Origin: Lasiosphaeris hirsuta
Taxonomy: Eukaryota; Ascomycota; Sordariomycetes; Sordariales; Lasiosphaeriaceae
Length of the DNA: 64,000 nucleotides
Assembly (NCBI GenBank): GCA_030549175.1
Contig: JAUKUA010000005.1
Span: forward strand, 3,348,001-3,412,000
Direction of reading: 5' to 3'
The position numbers and the translations under genes are program-made. Of the stretch, positions 22,738 to 34,840 are shown in pieces. Position 1 is the first letter of the stretch. Every line of letters starts with the position of its first letter. Under the pieces are notes generated by a model, which searched no databases, had not been told where the DNA came from, and was given only the letters and a program-made list of their open reading frames with translations.

Positions 22738-22780
22738 GCCATGGTCAAGCGGCAGTGCTGGTGATTCGAACCCCAGGCTC
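22738..22780 (+). other. tRNA-like fragment (A- and B-box-like)
   Basis: TGGTCAAGCGG matches a Pol III A box. About 20 bases later GATTCGAACCCC matches a B box, with a short pairing potential around it. The anticodon arm and a closing acceptor stem are absent, so this is not a functional tRNA. It may be a deletion derivative or a SINE-like trace. Confidence 0.3.
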
Positions 22781-22834
22781 AACTCGATGGGGGAGAGCTC
22801 GTGGGTTTGATTCACGGTAAAGTCGCCCGAACCC

Positions 22835-22894
22835 CCTATTCGGACGCGAATAGGTGCCAGAGGGGGGTGCCAGAGGGGGGTGCCAGAGAGGGGG
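22835..22894. repeat. Hairpin plus three 13-bp tandem repeats
   Basis: CCTATTCG (22835-22842) and CGAATAGG (22847-22854) form a perfect 8-bp stem with a 4-nt loop. Immediately after come TGCCAGAGGGGGG units at 22855-22867 and 22868-22880, and a variant at 22881-22894. Confidence 0.75.
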
Positions 22895-23248
22895 TTTCGT
22901 CACCAGGGATCGACTGGTTACCTGGTGAGCTTTTTGTCATTTACCTTGCATTTCTTATTACTTACATTTCCCATACCATATATAGCCTCCCAGTCTAATG
23001 TTGGTGATCATGATGATGATATTTTTGTCTTGCGAGGTATCTCCGCTTTGCAAGTACCTGCCATGGCAAATATTCTACAAACCTAGCTTTTTAAAACAAC
23101 ACGACGCTCGCCCTTACCACATTACAGCAACCCATTTTCTTCTTTCTCATAGTACTTCAAGCAATGTGTCCAAAGCAATGTGTTCAAGTAATGTGGTATT
23201 GATATTCCGAGTTTGGTGTCTTATTTTATTTTCTCTGTACCTCACAAT

Positions 23249-26200
23249 CTACAACCCCAACCAAAACAACACCCCCCCAAACCCAACATTCATCCCCAAA
23301 TGCTGCACCATAGCCCACGCGATACAGTATAGATACTTTGGCGAAAACACGGTCCACACAAACAAGTGCGTCCGGAGCACCGTACACGCCGCCATCACCG
23401 CAGCCGCACTCCCCGCCGCAAACACCGTCAGCAGCGCCACATGTCCCCTGAACACGCCCGCTTCCCTCCTCTCCAACAGTAACAACGTCCCCGCCGACAC
23501 CCAGTAGACGGGCCCCGCCCAGTTGCCCACGAACGTGAGGATCCCAACGGCAACGGCGTCGAAGCCGGCGATGCCGTTGTACGCGTTGGACAGGTCGACT
23601 GACGAGATGGCGTTGGAGCCGCCGAGGGCGAAGAAGGACGTGTATTGGAGCAGCAGGGACGAGGTGCCCAGCTCGACGGGGCTGAGCACCTGGGCGGTGA
23701 GGAGCTTATACTGGAGGTGGAAGAGGAGGAAGAGGGGGATGTTGGTGGTGCGGGACTGAGTTACGGCGAGGAGGGTGTAGAGGTGGTGCAGGGTGTGAAT
23801 TGCTGGGCGTTTGTTAGTGTCTGTTTGTTTGGGGGTTTGGGAGAGGTGTGTACCTGGAGAGGTGGTGGATAGCTGTCTTTTTGTCAGGAGGAAGAAAAGA
23901 GCGACTGCCAGCGCGAAACCAAGACCGGCGAAGACGGCCCGCGCCCGCGAGATCAGCGAGTGACCCTGAGTGGGCTCGAGTTCTAGCACTCGTTTCGCGA
24001 GCCCAATCACAAGTTCGGGCGCGTCTTCGTTCGTGAATGCAACCTTGAAGGTGAAGGCGGCGAGAAGTAGCGCAGTGACACCAGAGTAACTAAAAGGCTT
24101 TGGGATGCCGTTGAACCCGTATACCAGCTCTCGGTGTATCCATAGGTAGGTAGCGCCAACGAGGCACCAGAGCAAGGTCGGATTTGTGTACAAGAAGATC
24201 TTGACAATGTCCGGCTCACCCGCAAACTTCTGACCGGTCTGATTCCAGGCCCTCACCAGTCGAACAGTGGTCAGCATCAGCACAACTGCCAGTCCATGCT
24301 TTGCCTTCGACGTGGTGTCCCTAATCGCATGTTAGTTTAGTTTGGTTCAATGATTTAATGATTCGATGGAAGCGGATAACCCCTACCTCTTGGAGAACCC
24401 TTTCAAGCCAAGAAGAGCGAACCAAGCCGTCGTGGCCCAGTACCAAAAGTGTTGCTCTTCCTCAACATAGCTGCTCGCAAACATCATGATTCCATAGGTG
24501 ACGACGATCCCCGCAAAAGGGACGAATTCTGCGGCCTTGCCATCAACGAGCTTACTTGCGGCTGCGAGAGCGCATGCCACGGCGATTGCACCAACAATTT
24601 GTCCCAGGACTAGTCTGGAGACATCGTAGTTGCTAGCCATGCCGCTCATAAGACTTTGTGCCTTTCGGAGCCACTATATACCTGTTAGCCTTTGATCAAG
24701 GGGTTGGTCTGCAGGCACATTACCTCGACGGTGGCCGACGTCCACTGGGGGCCAACCTCGTCTACCGAGCTCGTGGGTCTAGCGAGCTTGGATATTTCCA
24801 GCCATTCGCATACGAGCTCTTGGTAGTCGGCAGTGGGACCAGAGCAGACGTCATCCGTGGAATTTGACTCGAGGATTTGCAAACCAAACGCCGCAGCTAT
24901 AATATCGAGGATCTGATGCGCGTTTCGTAGGAGAAGCTGAGACTGATCATCTTCTGAACAAGTTGAGCATTAATATCCAAATAATTGGTGGTTTGACGCT
25001 AGGTGCGCTCACCTTTCGGCCAGAAGGGGAGGAACTCTGGAATCAAAGCCCCTAGATTATTCTTGGGAATTGGGAAGCCCAATAACGCAGCTAGAGTGGG
25101 CGCAAGATCGGACTGCTCGACAGTGCTGTAGTACTGAAAGTCTTCAGCTCCCGGTGCAGGCGCCTGGAAGTTCCCCTGAATAGCCTTGAACTTTGGCGAC
25201 AGGAAAACCAATGCCGGGGATGTCTCCCCGGGCGAAGAGGCACCATGATTGCCGGCGTCATTCATGCCATGGTCTCCACAGACTACAAACAGGGTCGACT
25301 GGAGATGGGGCTCGGATTCAAGAGCGCTGTAGATATCTTTGATGATGCCATCCATCTCTCGCTGTTTTGGGACCATGTGAGGGCTACGATATGTTAGCAC
25401 GAACCAATGAATCCGGGGCGGAGGTTTTCCTACCTCCTTGGGCCTCCCTTGTGGCCTATATGGTCCAGGCCAAGATAGTGGAGAATCATGGTGTTCCAGT
25501 CATCGTTCCTGAGCTCTTCGGCAATGTGTCGAGTGACGTTGTTGTCCACTTCGGTGAAATCCTAAAGGCATCAGCTGTTGGACTGTCATCGCGGAGGAAT
25601 CGTGCTCTTTACCGAAACGAAGAAGCTAGTAGTTCCGTCGGCGCGATCAAAGGTTCCGGGAAATAGCTTCAACCATGTATCATCCCCGTACATGACCAGC
25701 TTCCCACCGTCCTTTGTCTTCATCTGGGCCAGCCATGTGTCTTGGTTTGCCAATGTCGATGTCTCATCCCCTTCGTCGAGATTCAGAAGGACATCGAGGA
25801 ACGAGGGGATGGAGCCGGTGGTGATCGCCTTGAGTCGGGGCATCGTGACGGTTGGGGAGGTCGCATGGGCCGTAAACGGGATCGCGACACCATCGCGGAT
25901 TAATCTGGATGCGCATGTCAGAACGCGCAACATTCTCCGGGGAAGACTGGCGAAACGGGCTTACGATTGTGTGTATCCGAAGCCACTGTCGGCGGTGTAG
26001 ACAAAGTCACTGTGGAAAACAGGGGCCGGTCAGTGTACAAGGACACAGCAATAGTGAGGGCGACCGGAGATACCTTCGGAGTGCATCGATCACCATAAAG
26101 ACAAGGCGGTCAAAGGGCGCTTCTGGAGGGGCGCCATAGTCGGGCAGCGTGCTGTACTCCGCCAAACCAGGCAGGATTGGCTTGTATGGGAAGAAGCCGG

Positions 26201-26291
26201 TCGCAAAGGTCAAGATCGCAAAAGGTATCAAGAGGTTTGCGACGACAAGCAGCACCGTGGAGGGGAGACTGCCATTGCGACGCGGCGTCAT
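23249..26291 (-). CDS. LAS21: GPI ethanolamine-phosphate transferase 2 (Gpi7/Las21)
   Basis: ER membrane enzyme that adds ethanolamine phosphate to the second mannose of GPI anchors. Nine exons: 26291-26074, 26009-25965, 25904-25613, 25561-25434, 25383-25013, 24953-24724, 24673-24387, 24320-23854, 23802-23249; introns of 50-66 nt; 863 aa with consistent phases. The last intron (51 nt) is in frame and without a stop, so it is easily missed. After one N-terminal membrane segment comes a lumenal alkaline-phosphatase-like domain with RLVFMVIDALRSDF, the active-site-threonine region ATSPTVTMPRLKAITTG, HYLGLDHIGHKGG and VVCGDHGMND. About ten membrane helices follow. The ATG at 26291 was chosen because the frame above it has no other ATG. 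Confidence 0.93.
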
Positions 26292-26811
26292 TTCACGCAC
26301 GCGGCTGCCCAGCAATTGAGCTTGGCTTGATGCTGCTAATGTGTTTTATTGGGGAAAATTGCGCTCGCAAGCCATCTTCAGTGAAGAATTGGCATCTGGC
26401 ATCTGGCTTTGCCCCGAGGTCTTGTGACAGCTCTAGAGAAAAGTGGAATGGAGGCAGTAATCTTGTCAGAGATGGAATGTGAATGTGTTAAAGAAGCTAA
26501 GCTGGAAGCCAGCGATTCCTAACGGTTCCAGAGCCTTGCATCAGGGCTGGCGCTGCTATTGGGCAGGCTCTAATGACCCCTGATAGACCCCTTGCGCCAA
26601 CCCCACCATCGCCTATCGCCACGCCGCTATCGAACATTAAATGAGCCGGATGTTCAGAAGATTCAGAGCCTCGATCCTGTTGCTGTGAGCTTCACATTGC
26701 CCGCCCGGGTAGCAGAAGTGTGGACGTGTTATGGTTGGGAGGTGTTCTAGTCTCACCCTAATGTTTTGCCATGAACTCGTTACTCATAAAGCCAACTCTA
26801 AGACCAACCCT
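26292..26811. other. Intergenic, LAS21 promoter
   Basis: 520 bp between two minus-strand genes; it holds the 3' end of the DUF2423 gene and the LAS21 upstream region. No additional gene seen. Confidence 0.4.
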
Positions 26812-27295
26812 TCACTTCTTCTTCTTGGAAAACTTGGAAGAACCCTTGTGCTCGCCGTACTTGGCGAAGACGATTGGATTCCTCTTGCTCCTGCGCTTCT
26901 CAATCCGTGACCGTCCTTCCGGCTTGGAAGAAGCTGGCTTTGCTCCAGAATCCACCTCCATGACTGCATCTTGTCAGTCCATCATAAGCTCACTAGGTCT
27001 GCTGATGCAAATCAACTCACCTTCCGTCTTTTCGGCCGTTGCATCCTTGATCTCGGCAGTGGCATCTAGATAATCGATCAGTCGTCTGTTTGTGTTGCAA
27101 ATATCCGAGTTTATTGGACGCACCCTCATTCACAATCTCCATGTCGACATCCCGCAGCGGCTTGGGCTGCGCAGCGATCTCTGTGAGTTTTGCTGAGATA
27201 CGCGCCAAGCGTGCCGCCTCGATGGGCCCAAAGACATTTCTCTTGAGCTTCTGGTTGTTTGTCTTGATCTGTGACGATCGCGAGCTTTTCGCCAT
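26812..27295 (-). CDS. DUF2423 small basic nucleolar-type protein (YBL028C-like)
   Basis: Small lysine-rich protein of the fungal DUF2423 family; yeast YBL028C is nucleolar. Exons 27295-27124, 27065-27021, 26963-26812 with 58 and 57 nt introns; 122 aa. The family signature is the N-terminus MAKSSRSSQIKTNNQKLKRN followed by VFGPIEAARLARISAKL, an acidic linker (EIVNEG, DATAEIKDATAEKTEG) and a basic tail with RIEKRRSKRNPIVFAKYGEH. The tail ends in four lysines, as expected for nucleolar retention. The middle exon is only 45 nt. Confidence 0.88.
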
Positions 27296-28197
27296 CTTTG
27301 CTGTGTGGTGGGGGGGTGTATTTGATTGGTTGTAGGGTCCAAGATTGTTGGGCTTATAAGATTGATATCCCAAGTCTTATTTCAGATATGATTCTCGAAA
27401 ATGAGAGTTGGCTGTGTGAAGGTTGTTTGTTAACCACACCAGCAGATGGATGCTTGAATTTTTCTTTCTCGATGCAGACTTCAGCCACTAACTCCTGTCG
27501 AGCATCGGCTTGGCTGTGGGGCTGCTATCCATGTTCTGCAGATGTTTGGCGGGGCAAGCCAGCAGCCGAAATGGGTGGACAAAAGCGTGCTAATCATAAT
27601 CAGCAGGCTGCAGCCCTTATAGAAGCTACATTGTTCTAATGTGATTGGTCATTACCTATTTTCTATGCTACCCCGGCGCAGACGCACCGAGCCACGAGCT
27701 ATGTACCAACAATAGGTTCTTCTTTGCAAGGCAGCATCATTTCTGCCGCGCGTCGCCGCCTTTTCCGTCGACGACAACTACTCTCACTTTCTCGACAGCG
27801 GGGCTGTGGAAGCAGAGTGCGGAGAGAGAGAGAGAGGGCAGCCCCGCAGAGAGAACCCGAGATCCTCTTTTTTGGAACGCGGCGAAGTGCCTTTATTTCT
27901 TGGTTTACTGGGGGAAAGAGTGTGTCGTGCTGCTGTGGGTGACGCTGACGAGGGAAGCCCAACTGAAGAACTCGAGATCGAAGGTGTTGTGCGCCCCAAA
28001 CACCACCAGCACAACACAGTTCCGAGGTTGCCAACGACCAGAGGTAAACAAAACTTGGGGTGGGAAGGTGGGCAGCCTCACGCGCCTTCCTCACCAGAGA
28101 CCACTGGCCGCGCACCAACGATCCCACCTCTTCTCTTTTCTTTCTTGCGTCTGCTCAAACCTGATTCATAAAGGCCTGGCGGGGCATCTCCAAGGAA
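27296..28197. promoter_or_regulatory. Divergent promoter, DUF2423 gene / SUMO ligase
   Basis: 902 bp between two divergent start codons, so both promoters and 5' leaders lie here. It contains a GA-rich tract near 27820-27845. Open frames within it (for example 27645-28220) show no family feature. Confidence 0.4.
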
Positions 28198-30112
28198 ATG
28201 GATCCTCGTCGCCCTCCTGAGAAGGAAGTCGCGTACCTAACAGCCTCTGTGCACATGCCCTCGAAGCCTATACTCCAGAACATCTGCACCCTGAACGGTC
28301 TGCCCAAGACTGGCAACAAAGTCGACCTCCAGGGCCGTATCATTCGCCGTGGGTCCCCTCTCATACCACCTCACACAACTTCTTTTCTCTCCTCCTTCAT
28401 CCCGCCGGCCGGCCGTCTAGCACCCTGAACCTAACCTTTTCGTCCACAGTCATCAACGACTGCATCGCCCAAAGTGACTTTCAGCGGTATCGCGAGATCT
28501 ACCAGAGCGTATGCAATGTTCCAGCGCCTTCTGGTAGCACGCCCACAATGCCGCCCCAACCCCAATACTACCCGCCCAACTCGGCGCACACCCCGTCCCA
28601 GCCACGATTCGGAGGCTCGTCATACAGTCCACCTGGCCCTGCCCCGTATTCCCCCGCCAATGGATACCGACAACCTAACACGGTACCTCTCCCGGCAAGC
28701 GCTCCGAGCTCAGCAAGTCGCCCTCTGCCCCGACCTCGACTTCTCAATCTAGCGCCGCCGGCGTTTCAGTACAAGCAGAGCCCCTTCTTCGAGGTGAAGT
28801 ACCAGCTCACCGAGGTCAAGACGTGTGAAGGTAAGCGGGTCTTGGGTTCTGGAGCACTGCGCAGAGCCCGCTAACCGCAAAATCTGGACAGTGATGGCTG
28901 CACATAGGAACTCAGTCTCGCTCACGCTCTCGGCCCAGGATATTGAGCAGTGCGCGGCTGATAAGACGATGCGCGTCATGGCCTTCTGCGCCGGCGGCAA
29001 CACGGGTACACAAGACATAGCATTTCCTCATCAGTCAGAGATGAAGGTGAACACGGCTGAGGTCAAGGCCAACCTGCGCGGTCTGAAGAACAAACCTGGG
29101 TCTACTAGACCCGTTGACATCACGGACTATTTGCGCATGAAACCTTCCAACTACACGAACAAGATCGATTTTACATACGCCCTGACCAACAAGGTGCGGC
29201 CCTCTGAGGGACGAGTAGGGAGCGCAGACGGGAACGAATGGTGTTAAACTAGCTAACGTATAGTCACAGAGATTTTACCTATGCTTGTATGTCTGCAAGG
29301 CAACCCCGGTTGAGGCGCTGGTGGGAAAGATACAGAAGAAGATCCGGAAAGAGACTGTCGTCTCCGAGAGTAAGACCCGTTACCTATCACACGCAGCTTA
29401 AATCGGCTTGCTAACTATTACAACTAGTTGCAAAAAAAGCGTCGGATCCCGACGTGATTGCTACGTCGCAAAATCTAAGCCTGAAGTGTCCTCTGACGTA
29501 CATGCGACTCAACCTCCCCTGCCGCGGCCTTAGCTGCAGTCATATCCAGTGCTTCGACGCGACGTCGTACTTACAGTTGCAAGAGCAAGGCCCTCAGTGG
29601 ATCTGCCCAATTTGCAACAAGTCAGCTCCTTTTGATCAGCTAGCTGTTGATGAGTACGTTTGCTAACTGTTGTCTTGACGCGATCCTGCTAACTCCTATA
29701 TAGGTACGTGCGTGAGATCCTTGACAATACCTCTGATACAACCGAGCAAGTCACAATCGAGCCGGATGGAAAGTGGGCCGTTCCGGGGGCTCGGAAGATG
29801 CTCGAGCCCAGGCCTTATGAATCCAATTTCGTCGATGACGACGACTTGGTGGTTTCATCAGTGTCGAAGAGCGCGAATTTTCACACGCCCACTCCCACGC
29901 GAGCCGTACCCTCCATCGCACTGCCCAACCCTAATTATGGCACGCCGACGAATCAAAATGGCGCCTCCCGCGACAGCTCGACGGTAGTGAGATCCGGGAG
30001 CAAGCGTCCGGCTCCCGAGGTCATTGATCTCACCGGCTCTGACGATGAGGAAGATGACTACCGACCGGTCAAGCGCGCCAATATTGGCCAAAATGGCTAT
30101 GGCTTGCATTAG
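28198..30112 (+). CDS. SIZ1: Siz/PIAS-type SUMO E3 ligase
   Basis: Promotes SUMO transfer from Ubc9 to nuclear substrates. Exons 28198-28348, 28450-28830, 28892-29193, 29270-29369, 29428-29653, 29704-30112; introns of 101, 61, 76, 58 and 50 nt; 522 aa. A SAP-like helix pair (about 15-60: LQNICTLNGLPKTGNKVDLQ) precedes a Pro-rich linker. A PINIT domain starts at SPFFEVKYQLTEVKTCE. The SP-RING has ligands C332, C348, H350, C353, C371 and C374 (CPLTYMRLNLPCRGLSCSHI, WICPICNK). Near the C-terminus, VIDL (493-496) followed by acidic residues is a SUMO-interacting motif. The intron-3 acceptor is ambiguous: AG at 29263 or at 29269, which would add Ser-Gln. At 522 aa it resembles fission yeast Pli1 and budding yeast Siz proteins. 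Confidence 0.92.
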
Positions 30113-30899
30113 AAACGTATTGCCAAAGGGGTGCGGCGGTGATCCACTCGCAGCTCTACATTTTTTTAATTTTTTTCAGCAGCCTGGCCATGGCGTAATT
30201 TTCATTGGCTTTGATATCTGTTGTACAGTACACTTTCTGACGGGCATGAAACGGCGTTCGAGGAAAATCGGGTCTCCGAATTGCAGAAGCAAGGCAAGAG
30301 CAAGAGCAACACAGCACTGGAGTTTAGATGGATAGGGAGTCGGGGAAGAGAAGGTATACGTGCCCTATGCCAGCGCTCCCCCGATGTGGAATAGATACCA
30401 AATGGCTTTTCGAGGGAGCCTCCATCTCTGGATTGAGTTTATCTGGAGATTAGAGAATAAATCATTGACACGATGCTGTTGGTGTGATATTGCCAGACTT
30501 GTGTTTGATGTTGTATTAGTTGCATATTGGCTATGCGCATATTACTGTAAGCTAGAGCAGGCAAGCTCCCATGTAAATATGAACAAGCCGCGGGGCAGCC
30601 GTGCTTCCGGCTCTCAACACACTATTCAAGGCGCAAGCAACATCACCACGCAACGTCCCAATAAATACCGATTGTGCCGGCCCAATTCCACTCGTGTCCC
30701 CTGCAGAAATTCAGACCACCTCGAGCCTACCTCACCCACGCGAGCGCGCACCCGAGACAGACCCGCCAGCTGCACCCCTCCCACCCCTCCGAATACCTGC
30801 CCGCAACGCAGCAGCAGACGCCCGTAACCCACACACAACCCCGAACTCGAAGAGAATCCCCCTCCCACCCATGCTCACCGGCCCCGCACCGCCGCCACC
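30113..30899. other. Intergenic, TRS33 upstream region
   Basis: 3' side of the SUMO ligase and promoter of TRS33. Just before the TRS33 ATG the sequence is C-rich with a good CCACCATG context. No further gene. Confidence 0.45.
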
Positions 30900-31668
30900 A
30901 TGTCCTTCGAAGCCGTCATGCCGCCGTACAACGCGTCGGACCCGCACGCGCGCTTCCTGAGCTCGTCGACGCTCGACTTCCTGCTGATTGAGATCGTGCC
31001 CATGGCGTACCGGGTGACGCACGAGGTGGAGGCGCTAGCGCTGGCCGAGGGCGGCACCAGCGGGCTAGAGAGCGGCGAGGCGACAGCGGCGGCGGCGGCA
31101 AGGAAGATGGACGAGGACGAGGAGCGGGACGCTGTATTTTTCCGGCTCGAGGGGCTGGGGTACCGGGTCGGGCAGGGGCTGGTTGAGCGCTTCTCGCGGG
31201 ACCGGCCGCGGTTCACCGACACGCTGGACGTGATCAAGTTCCTGTGCAAGGACTTGTGGATGCTGGTGTTTCGGAAGCAGGTGGACAATCTCAAGACGAA
31301 TCACAGGGTATGCGATCGGTGGATGGGGCGCACCCCTCTCCCCCTTAAGCAGGACGAGGAATAACGCTGACGGAGAAAACTTAGGGTGTGTACGTCCTCA
31401 CAGACAACGCCTTCCGGCCCTTCTCCCGCATGAGCACCGAGACGGGCGGGCAGGCAGTAGTACGGGCGCAACCGGTACGGTTGACTCCCCCACCCCATCC
31501 CATTCCAGACGGCTAACGAGCCCCCCCCGGTAGTTCCTCTGGTTCCCCTGCGGAATCGTCCGCGGCGCCCTCGCGGCTATGGGCATCAACGCCTCGGTAC
31601 AAGCCGACTCGACCGAACTGCCCGGCGCCGTGTTTCAAATCAAGACAATACCAGCAAAGGCGGCATAA
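30900..31668 (+). CDS. TRS33: TRAPP complex subunit Trs33 (Bet3/TRAPPC6 family)
   Basis: Subunit of the TRAPP Rab-GEF complexes in ER-Golgi and Golgi traffic. Exons 30900-31307, 31385-31474, 31534-31668; introns of 77 and 59 nt; 210 aa. It starts MSFEAVMPPYNASDPHARFL, with conserved blocks LLIEIVPMAYRV, VFFRLEGLGYRVGQGLVERF, VIKFLCKDLWMLVFRKQVDNLKTN, GVYVLTDNAF and FLWFPCGIVRGALAAMGI. These are the Bet3-fold motifs of the Trs33/TRAPPC6 branch. An Ala/Glu-rich insertion near residues 52-75 is larger than in yeast and typical of filamentous fungi. The ATG sits in a CCACCATG context. Confidence 0.93.
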
Positions 31669-32434
31669 GACCAGCTGTCAGCAAGGAAGGGAACCAAAAC
31701 AAACAGTCAGGTCGTCGTTAATGCTACCTGACAAGTAACAGACGGCAAGCCAAGCGTCAAAGGAGACCGAGAGCAACATGTCCACAATAGTAAGGACATT
31801 CATGGTCAGGCCACGGGGGCGAGGAAGGGCGACATTTTGCATCTAGACACCTACCGCTAGCAGGCGGCGGTTCACAGCGACAGGCGTTGGGCGGACGGAA
31901 GGCGGTGCTCTTTGTGGAGAGGCAGATTTATGTCTATACCCACACAACATAGCATTTGATAGAAATAAATGCTTTCTAATGATCCCCTTGACCAGACCTC
32001 CCGAGAGACAAGAAAAGGAGATGACCAGTTATTTTGATTCCTATTAGGTCCAACACGTTACATCCCTTTAAAAACGACTTGGGGGAAACCGATAAGATAT
32101 ACATGAGTTATATAGGTATACTAGCGTTAGCTAAGCCACAAATGCTTGAAGCCTAAGGATAGGCGCGTGTCGAGCTGCCGAAAAGACGAACAAAGGGGCA
32201 AATAAGGTATTCCTAAAGGCCCTTAGGGCCACGGTTTTACGCCTTTCTCTTACAGCCTAGGATTGGAGAAGGGATTATCAGCCACATAAACGTTGCAAAG
32301 CCTTTCTTCTATTTGCTCTATAGTTCTCCCTGTCTTTTCGGCTCTTGAAAGAGCTACCAAAACACGTCCGAAATACAGCCACCTAGAACAGGGAGAAGGG
32401 GGGAAATATTGCCAAAATATTTGCTGGGGATGAT
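31669..32434. other. Convergent intergenic region
   Basis: Between the 3' ends of TRS33 (plus) and the malate dehydrogenase gene (minus). It includes AT-richer sequence and a perfect short inverted repeat GGCCCTTAGGGCC near 32218-32230. No gene recognised. Confidence 0.45.
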
Positions 32435-33775
32435 TTACTTCTGGGCAGGGGTGTGGGCAAAGGTGACACCCTTCTCGATGTTGCCCTTCAGGCCCTCAAC
32501 GGCAGCCTGAAGGAGAACCTTCTCCCTCTCGGTGATGTCGCCGAGGATGTCAATAGCCTTCTCAGCGCCATTGGGCTAGGGGTTATTGTTAGCTTAGTGG
32601 GCCACAGGTGAAGTTAAGGAAGAACGTACTCCGAGCTCAATGGGGACGGAGAAGAAGTCAACGCCAGTCTTCTCAGCGATCTCCTTGCCGCCGGGAATAC
32701 CGGGGAGGTAGACGTAGCTGGGCTCAACGAGGCCCTTGGCCCCCTTAATAGCCTTGAGGAGCTTCTCAGCGAACCTAGAGACATTGTTAGGTTCTTACCC
32801 ATTCATGCGCTGGCTTTAGTGACTTTACCTGTAGCCAGCATAGGCCATGGAGAGTGTAGCTGATCCAAGACCATCCTTGGCCTTGACGACCTCATCACCA
32901 CCGAACTGGACGCGGTTGACAAGAGCATCGTACTTGTCATCCGAGATTGTGACAGCAGGGGAGATCTTGCTGAAGAGGGGAACAATGGTCTCGCCAGAGT
33001 GGCCACCAATGACGGGGACGGTCAGCTCCTGAGGGTTGGCCTTGCCTGCGATCTCGGCGACGAAGGTCTCGGCGCGGACGATGTCAAGGGTGGTGACACC
33101 GAAAAGGCGCTGGGGGTTGAAAACACCCTTGGACTTGAGGACCTCAGCGGAGATGGGGACAGTCGAGTTGACGGGGTTGGAGATGACGAGGATAAAGGCG
33201 TTGGGGGCAACCTCAGCGGCGATCTCGATCAGGCCCTTGACGATACCAGCGTTGATCTTGAACAGATCATCACGGGTCATGCCAGGTTTGCCTGCGAGTG
33301 TTCGTGTTAGCAGACCCTCAAGACACCGGTGTCAGGTAGCACGTACGGGGAATGCCGGCGGGGATGATGATAATATCGGCATCCTTGAAAGCAGCCTTGC
33401 CACCATCATTGGGAGGAAGATAGCCAGTGGTTTTCTATCGTAGCTCTATTAGTTGAGTCCTTGATATTCGTGGACGAGATCTAAACACTCACGGCATTAG
33501 AGGAGATGTGGGAGAGGTCGGCAGCGACACCGGGAGTGTTGACGACATCGTAGAGCGCGAGCTCGTCAACGAGTGGGGACAGCTTCAGGAGAAGCGACAA
33601 CGGCTAGCAAATAATGGAGTCAGCATCGCAGAACAGCCGAGGTACTCAAACGGAGCGCGGACCTGTCCGATACCGCCCGAGGCGCCGGCAACAACTGATA
33701 ACAGTGTCAGTCTGGAAATCTCGCCAAATCGCGCAAGCAATAGAGTGTTTTGGCATGCTCACCGGCTTTGACCAT
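32435..33775 (-). CDS. NAD-dependent malate dehydrogenase, probably cytosolic
   Basis: Interconverts malate and oxaloacetate with NAD. Seven exons: 33775-33763, 33694-33663, 33603-33493, 33434-33347, 33291-32829, 32774-32630, 32575-32435; introns of 68, 59, 58, 55, 54 and 54 nt; 330 aa with consistent phases. The first exon encodes only MVKA plus one base, so an ORF-only view misses it. The N-terminal dinucleotide motif [18 protein letters not shown] starts right after MVKA, leaving no room for a mitochondrial presequence. Other motifs: substrate arginines in [14 protein letters not shown] (R82, R88), [13 protein letters not shown] with D151 and R154, and catalytic His179 in VIGGHSGET. The C-terminus THTPAQK-like tail (FAHTPAQK) is not a clear peroxisomal signal. 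Confidence 0.95.
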
Positions 33776-34840
33776 CTTGTCTGTCTGAACCGCGTGAATT
33801 GGTGAAAGCGGGGTGGAGGGGTAATCTAGCAAGGGGAAGTCCGGTATCAGCTTCGCAGTCGATAAGTTGAGGCAATCAATGGCTTGCACGTGAATAGTAG
33901 AGGAAATCCGTCGCCGGGTCGCGTAGAGGGGTGTATTACCTGAGAAGCGGTGTGTCGAAGTTAGACGGGATGTAGAGCAGATGGTGTTGGAGGTGGGATG
34001 GAAAAGAGCTCGACAAGGTGGCTTAAGTAAATCTGGCGGGGTCGATCGCGGCGTGTCAATGCCGCCAAAAAATATGCAGGAGCTTGGCTGCCCCGCGTTT
34101 CGCGCTTCCCTCTGGCCTCTGCTAGCATGAGGGCCCGGAGGGGGTGTAGTTGTGTCTCTCCTGCCGCACAATGGCGCAATTCCCCCAATCTGCCGCTGGA
34201 GTCGACAACACCGGCTCATATCGTCGCGACTCAGATCCAGTTCTTTCTTCATTCATGTGCCAGAACCGCCTGCAAGTGAATAATGTCCACCGCCCTGGCC
34301 GAGGGGCCCCGAGGCCGCAGCCCGCGAGTTGTTTCCGAGCATGTGAGCTTCCGAGGTCCGGCTCGGGTCTGGCTAAGCGATCGGACAAGACCGGAACTAC
34401 CTACCTTGATGTCACCAACGCTGTGTCCATTCATCAAGGGGGGTAGTTGTGATTAGGGGGGCTCGTTTCCAGAGTGACGGTATTCATCGCAGCGTAGCAG
34501 TCCCACCTATTACTACCGCAAAAAAGCTGTTTTACGCAGTTGGTTGCCAAAACACTTTCGGCATAACGGGCTGTTCGCCTCCGCCACAACGCATACTCAA
34601 TGCACACGGCCTCCCTGGCTGCTGTTGAGAGAGGAGCCGGTAATGCCCCTGTTTGAGTGATTGATTCTTTTTTTTTTGGATATCAGATATCAAACGCCGT
34701 GGCCATTGCTGGATGAAAGATTGGCAATCCCGTCATGTCCTACTGCCCCTATTCGCCCATATCATTTACCTCTATATTGAGGGTCCTGGGCTCAGCACAG
34801 AGACATGTCCCTTTCCTCCCACCGTTCTTGTCGGCCCAAT
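33776..34840. other. Intergenic, malate dehydrogenase promoter
   Basis: 1,065 bp between two minus-strand genes; contains the malate dehydrogenase upstream region and the eL28 3' region. A short T-run occurs near 34670. No other gene seen. Confidence 0.4.

Larger units (their letters stand above)
22172..23248. other. Convergent intergenic region with repeats
   Basis: Lies between the 3' ends of the condensin gene (plus) and the GPI7 gene (minus). No protein gene. It holds a tRNA-like fragment (22738-22780), an 8-bp hairpin and three 13-bp tandem repeats (listed separately), then AT-richer sequence. Confidence 0.5.

Noticed and set aside
33776..34252. Minus-strand extension of the malate dehydrogenase start that could act as a mitochondrial presequence
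   Set aside because: The open frame entering MVKAG reads straight through the intron-1 donor and shows no targeting features. MVKA splices directly to [10 protein letters not shown], the usual cytosolic-type start.
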